Made by a program: the position numbers and the translations under genes. A stretch of DNA of 37,660 bases from UBA4658 sp002405485 (lineage in GTDB: Bacteria; Planctomycetota; Phycisphaerae; Phycisphaerales; UBA1924): contig DAISGC010000030.1 of assembly GCA_036823255.1 (NCBI GenBank), positions 1 through 37,660 on the forward strand. Reading direction: 5' to 3'. Positions within the stretch are counted from its first letter, which is position 1; the number at the start of each line of letters is the position of its first letter. The notes beneath the pieces are model-generated. The model made no database searches and had not been told where the DNA came from. It saw only the letters and a list, made by a program, of their open reading frames with translations. Shown here piece after piece: positions 34,264 through 37,660 of the stretch.

Positions 34264-35531
34264 TTGACCCCCTCAAAGCTCTGGCCCCCAGCTCCCGCAC
34301 CAGCCCCCTGCTCGGCTCGATCGATCGCCTTCACCATCGTCCCCGGTGGGGCCTTCATGAAGCCATCGGAGATCACCCTGTCCCCGGCCTTCAGCCCCTC
34401 GAGCACCACCCACTCGTCTCCCGACCACGCACCCGTCCGAATCGCTCGGACTTCAACCTTGCTCTCAGAGTTCACCCCCATCACCACCGGTCCCGAGGGT
34501 GTCTGCAAAACCGCTCGCTTGGGCACGGTCAGGGAGTTGGGTCGCTCCCACCCCACGATCCGGGCTCGCACGAACTGTCCCGGCTTCAGCGGCTCCTCAG
34601 GTTCTGGACGCTCCGCCGTCGGTTCCGGAAGCGGGTTGCTGAACACGCCGCGAGCCGTTGCCGTGCCCGTCTGCGGGTTCACCGTCGCGTCGAAGAAGTC
34701 CAGTTCTCCCTTGGCTTCGTACACGGTCCCGTCCAGCAGCACGATCTGCACCTTGGGCTTGGCAAGCCCCTGCCCCAGCCGCACCCGCTCGGCGGCCACA
34801 TCCTCACGCCACTGCAGCCACTCGCGCTCACTGATCGAGAACAGCACATAGATCGGATCCACCTGCCAGACCGTCGTCAACAGACTGTTCGGCCCCGCAT
34901 CCACGAGCGAGCCCTCGTCCTTCATCGTGAGCCCGACCTTGCCCCGCAGGGGCGAGACGATCATCGTGTAGCTCAGATTGAGCTGCGCCTGGGCCACGTT
35001 CGCCTCGTACAACCGAACGTTCGCTCTCGCCGTCCGCTCCTGCGTCTCCCAATCGTCCAGCTCCCTCGGAGAGGTCGCACCCTGACGCTGGAGTTCCTGC
35101 AGCCGTCCAACCTGCCTGCTCGCGTTGGCCAGTTCCGCCTGGGCCCGTGCGAGCTGTGCCCGGGCGACTTCCAGATCCGCCTTGAACGATCTGTCGTCGA
35201 TCTTGAACAGCGTGTCCCCCTCGTCGACGTGCTTGCCCTCCTCAAATGCCCGCTTCTCAAGGAATCCCTGCACCCGCGATCGCACCTCGACCGTCTTGCT
35301 CGCCTGGGTCTGCCCGACAAACTCGTACACGATCGGCATCGTCCGCGCACGCACGGTGTGGACAACCACCTCCACCGGTCCGCCCGGTGGTGCGGCTCCC
35401 GCCTGCTTCCGCTCGCATCCCCCGCCACCGATCGCCGCCAGAGCCGAGCTCGCCAGAATGGCCAGCATCGCCTGCGCCCGACCCAGACCCCGCCACATCC
35501 TGTGACCGAACCGAGAGTGTCCCGTGCGCAT
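34260..35531 (-). CDS. RND efflux membrane fusion lipoprotein (AcrA/MexA type)
   Basis: A 423-residue periplasmic adaptor with a lipoprotein-type signal (AILASSALAAIGGGGC). The lipoyl halves are VEVRSRVQGFLEKRAFEEGK and SYTMIVSPLRGKVGL, on either side of a helical hairpin (ARAQLARAQAELANASRQ). Beta-barrel and membrane-proximal domains follow (VDPIYVLFSISEREWLQW, and LKPGQFVRARIVG). The ATG at 35531 has CGGAGG five bases upstream, a strong site. It opens a two-gene operon with the AcrB-type permease and is divergent from sdaA across about 160 bases, which must hold both promoters; no local regulator is visible. Confidence 0.94.
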   Translation of the reverse strand: MRTGHSRFGHRMWRGLGRAQAMLAILASSALAAIGGGGCERKQAGAAPPGGPVEVVVHTVRARTMPIVYEFVGQTQASKTVEVRSRVQGFLEKRAFEEGKHVDEGDTLFKIDDRSFKADLEVARAQLARAQAELANASRQVGRLQELQRQGATSPRELDDWETQERTARANVRLYEANVAQAQLNLSYTMIVSPLRGKVGLTMKDEGSLVDAGPNSLLTTVWQVDPIYVLFSISEREWLQWREDVAAERVRLGQGLAKPKVQIVLLDGTVYEAKGELDFFDATVNPQTGTATARGVFSNPLPEPTAERPEPEEPLKPGQFVRARIVGWERPNSLTVPKRAVLQTPSGPVVMGVNSESKVEVRAIRTGAWSGDEWVVLEGLKAGDRVISDGFMKAPPGTMVKAIDRAEQGAGAGAGGQSFEGVK

Positions 35532-35693
35532 GGTGCCTCCGAGCGGACCGATGTGTCCTTTTCCTCAGCGTACCCGGGCTTCGCCCGGCTTTGTGGCCAC
35601 GATGCACACGGATCCCGAACTCGGCCGATTTCACCCTACCCTCATCCGACTCTCGCAACCGCTTTGGTCGAATCCCCGATCCCACGCGCGACC

Positions 35694-37163
35694 ATGGAAG
35701 CCATCAGCGTCTTCGACATCTTCAAGATCGGCGTCGGCCCCTCCAGCTCGCACACCATGGGCCCTTGGCGCGCCGCGCAGAAGTTCCTCGCCGTCCTGCA
35801 CCAGCGCCGCGTGCTCGGCTCGGTCGTCCGCGTCGTCACCGAGCTCTACGGCTCGCTCGCCAAGACCGGCCACGGCCACGGGACCGACATCGCTGTCATG
35901 CTCGCCCTCAGCGGCGACGATCCCGTCACCTGCGACACTTCCACCATCAGCGACCGCATCGCCGCCATCAAGGAGGCCCGGCGCATCCGCCTCCCCGGTG
36001 GCCCATCAGATCGACCAAAGAGCATCGACTTCGACTACGACCACGACATCCTCTTCCACGTCCACTCCCCCCCGCTTCCCTTCCATGCCAACGGCATCCG
36101 CTTCACCGCGCACCTCGAGTCCGGCCAGCGCATCAGCGAGACCTATTACTCCGTCGGCGGGGGCTTTGTCGTGCAGGAGGGCGAGCACGCCACCGGCGAC
36201 CGCGCCGTCACGCTCCCCTTCCACTGCAACACCGGCGAGGACATCCTCCGCCACTGCCGAACCACCGGCATGTCGATCCCCCAGATCGTCTTCCAGAACG
36301 AGCGCGTCTGGCGTGCGGATGCCGACATCCGCGCCGGGCTGCTGGCCATCTGGCGGGCCATGGCCGAGTGCATCTATCGCGGGTGCCATCCCGCGACCGA
36401 CGGCACGCTCCCCGGCGGGCTCGAGGTCGCGCGCCGCGGGGGGGTGATGAACCGCAAGCTCATCCAGGGATTCGGCTCTTCGGGAATCCGCGAGTACGAC
36501 GATCTGGAAGGGTGGCTCGACGTCGTCCGCCACTCCACCCGCGAGTTCCAGCAGATCCTCAAGTGGGTGAGCACCTTCGCTCTGGCCGTCAACGAGGAGA
36601 ACGCCGCATTCGGGCGCGTCGTCACCGCGCCGACCAACGGGGCCGCGGGCGTGGTCCCGGCGGTCATGATGTACTACTGGTGCTTCTCGCCCCCGGGTCG
36701 CAGCACCGAGCAGGGCATCATCGACTTCATGCTCACCGCCGGCGAGATCGGCTCGCTGTTCAAGAAAGGCGCGACCATCTCTGCCGCGATGGGCGGATGC
36801 CAGGCCGAGATCGGCGTCTCGAGCGCGATGGCCGCCGCCGGACTCTCGCAGTGCCTTGGCGGCTCGCCCGGACAGGTGCTCATGGCCGCGGAGATCGCGA
36901 TGGAGCATCACCTGGGGATGACCTGCGATCCGATCAAAGGACTGGTGCAGATCCCGTGCATCGAGCGGAACACGATGGGCGCGATCAAGGCGATCACCGC
37001 GGCGAACATCGCGCTCGAATCCGACCCGGACAAGGCCCGCGTCTCGCTCGACGACGTCATCAAGACGATGTGGGAGACGGCCCAGGACATGATGGGCAAG
37101 TACAAGGAGACCGCCGAAGGCGGCCTCGCGGTGAACGTGAGCGTGGGCATCAGCGAGTGCTGA
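35694..37163 (+). CDS. sdaA: L-serine dehydratase (iron-sulfur type)
   Basis: This enzyme deaminates L-serine to pyruvate and ammonia with a 4Fe-4S cluster. The 489-residue protein is a single chain with an N-terminal beta domain (SVFDIFKIGVGPSSSHTMGP) and a C-terminal alpha domain (TAPTNGAAGVVPAVMMYY). The cluster ligands are Cys369 (GGCQAEIG), Cys411 (MTCDPIKG) and Cys422 (QIPCIERN). The chain ends in GISEC, so the last residue is a Cys. In the Legionella enzyme the terminal Cys enters the active site of its own chain and ligates the cluster, and the same mode is likely here. The ATG at 35694 is where conserved sequence begins; the frame is open for a further 150 codons upstream, but that part is antisense to the adaptor gene. 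Confidence 0.95.
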   Translation: MEAISVFDIFKIGVGPSSSHTMGPWRAAQKFLAVLHQRRVLGSVVRVVTELYGSLAKTGHGHGTDIAVMLALSGDDPVTCDTSTISDRIAAIKEARRIRLPGGPSDRPKSIDFDYDHDILFHVHSPPLPFHANGIRFTAHLESGQRISETYYSVGGGFVVQEGEHATGDRAVTLPFHCNTGEDILRHCRTTGMSIPQIVFQNERVWRADADIRAGLLAIWRAMAECIYRGCHPATDGTLPGGLEVARRGGVMNRKLIQGFGSSGIREYDDLEGWLDVVRHSTREFQQILKWVSTFALAVNEENAAFGRVVTAPTNGAAGVVPAVMMYYWCFSPPGRSTEQGIIDFMLTAGEIGSLFKKGATISAAMGGCQAEIGVSSAMAAAGLSQCLGGSPGQVLMAAEIAMEHHLGMTCDPIKGLVQIPCIERNTMGAIKAITAANIALESDPDKARVSLDDVIKTMWETAQDMMGKYKETAEGGLAVNVSVGISEC

Positions 37164-37254
37164 GACCGGGGCTGCGTACAGGCGCCGGGCGGTGCACAGT
37201 CGCTGAACTCCGAACCGCGGTCGGCGTGCCACCTGCCACGGGATGGAGTAGACG

Positions 37255-37270
37255 GTCGGTGCCACCTGCC
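37255..37270 (+). repeat. Short dispersed repeat GTCGGTGCCACCTGCC
   Basis: The 16-base string occurs here and, exactly inverted, at 37519-37534. A third, slightly different copy (CGTGCCACCTGCC) is at 37225-37237. The copies bracket the small membrane protein gene. They look like a dispersed REP-type element. Confidence 0.6.
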
Positions 37271-37343
37271 TCCACCGATACCGCCCATCTGCTCGATCTC
37301 CGTTGAGTATTGCAAGGCGGATTGTGCGTGTCACACTTGAGGC

Positions 37344-37502
37344 ATGAACAACGTCGACGACATTGAAAAGGCCTTGACTAAGCACGCCGCACAAGAGCGC
37401 AAGCGGGCACTGTTTCGGTGTGTGTTGTGGGTGGTGTTCCTGCCGATTGGGTTTGTTCTGTTCCTGATCGTGCTTGGGGTTGTGAACAACTACCTGCTGT
37501 AA
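37344..37502 (+). CDS. 52-residue single-helix membrane protein
   Basis: The frame runs from the ATG at 37344 to TAA. The first 25 residues are charged and helical (DDIEKALTKHAAQERKRAL). One membrane helix (VLWVVFLPIGFVLFLIVLGV) and a short NNYLL end follow. GAGG lies very close to the start. Several codons end in T or A (GTT, TTT, ATT, TTG), unlike the strong G/C ending of its neighbours, which may mean foreign origin or weak expression. The helix has no further motif and the role is unknown. Confidence 0.5.
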   Translation: MNNVDDIEKALTKHAAQERKRALFRCVLWVVFLPIGFVLFLIVLGVVNNYLL

Positions 37503-37518
37503 TCACGCCACCGTCAAC

Positions 37519-37534
37519 GGCAGGTGGCACCGAC
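37519..37534 (-). repeat. Inverted copy of the 16-base dispersed repeat
   Basis: GGCAGGTGGCACCGAC is the exact reverse complement of 37255-37270. It lies 16 bases after the stop of the small membrane protein gene. Confidence 0.6.
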
Positions 37535-37550
37535 TGCCAACAACCCGTGC

Positions 37551-37578
37551 CACCGACCGGGGCTCGGACCGGTCGGTG
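37551..37578 (+). terminator. Strong hairpin after the small membrane protein gene
   Basis: CACCGACCGG pairs perfectly with CCGGTCGGTG over ten base pairs around an eight-base loop, followed by TGTCTT. It could stop transcription, although the T-run is poor, or be part of the dispersed repeat element, since its arms share the GGTCGGTG core. Confidence 0.5.
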
Positions 37579-37638
37579 TGTCTTGACGTCGATGTCACAC
37601 CAGAGCACCGATCGCCCCGAGCTGTACCGATCGGAGAC

Positions 37639-37660
37639 ATGGCTGACACCGTTCGGGGAC
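37639..37660 (+). CDS. Possible start of a gene running off the right edge
   Basis: An ATG with GGAG two bases upstream opens MADTVRG before the window ends. The spacing is short and the product cannot be known from seven residues. Confidence 0.25.

Noticed and set aside
35246..37306. Long plus-strand frame overlapping sdaA
   Set aside because: It is an alternative frame of sdaA, extremely rich in Arg, Pro and His, with no recognisable domain.
36006..37394. Long minus-strand frame opposite sdaA
   Set aside because: It is antisense to the conserved sdaA domains and has shadow composition.

Overview
The window is GC-rich bacterial DNA with most genes on the minus strand. Several traits together point to a planctomycete, most likely of the Phycisphaerae: a secreted RCC1-repeat protein ending in a PEP-CTERM-like VPGP/transmembrane/Arg tail, a Gfo/Idh/MocA oxidoreductase with a signal peptide, an enlarged MiaB, and a low density of classical operons outside the efflux loci. 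This placement is inferred from gene traits, not from a marker gene.

Region 1 (1-4.7 kb) is an RND efflux locus on the minus strand. The permease is interrupted by an in-frame TGA and is followed, with an overlap, by its membrane fusion protein. Region 2 (4.9-8 kb) holds a small Cys-rich hypothetical protein, a frameshifted outer-membrane beta-barrel gene and a DUF1254/DUF1214 exported protein. Region 3 (8.4-21 kb) is a mixed housekeeping and accessory stretch. It carries miaB, a Cys-motif membrane protein, a Pro-rich secreted protein, a one-domain voltage-gated cation channel with an Asp-Asp filter, gap (GAPDH) with a clear terminator, the RCC1/PEP-CTERM protein, a decayed second copy of the gap 3' end, a small hypothetical protein, serC, a GT39-type membrane glycosyltransferase and an AlkD-like DNA glycosylase.

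Region 4 (21.2-29.8 kb) is the most distinctive part. It is a minus-strand export cluster that reads TetR-permease, TetR-permease-permease-ATPase, membrane fusion protein, TolC-like lipoprotein. One ATPase is shared by three DevC/FtsX-like permease paralogues. Each TetR gene overlaps the following permease by 4 bp, and palindromes stand at both TetR start regions. The parts resemble the DevBCA-TolC type of ABC exporter, so a complete inner-to-outer membrane channel can be built from this cluster alone.

Region 5 (29.8-35.5 kb) holds an exported oxidoreductase and a second, intact AcrAB-type RND pair without its own outer-membrane factor. Region 6 (35.7-37.7 kb) holds sdaA (L-serine dehydratase) on the plus strand, then a 52-residue membrane protein set among inverted copies of a short GTGCCACCTGCC-type repeat and a strong hairpin. 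SerC and SdaA give the window both a serine-making and a serine-degrading step, but they are not linked in an operon.
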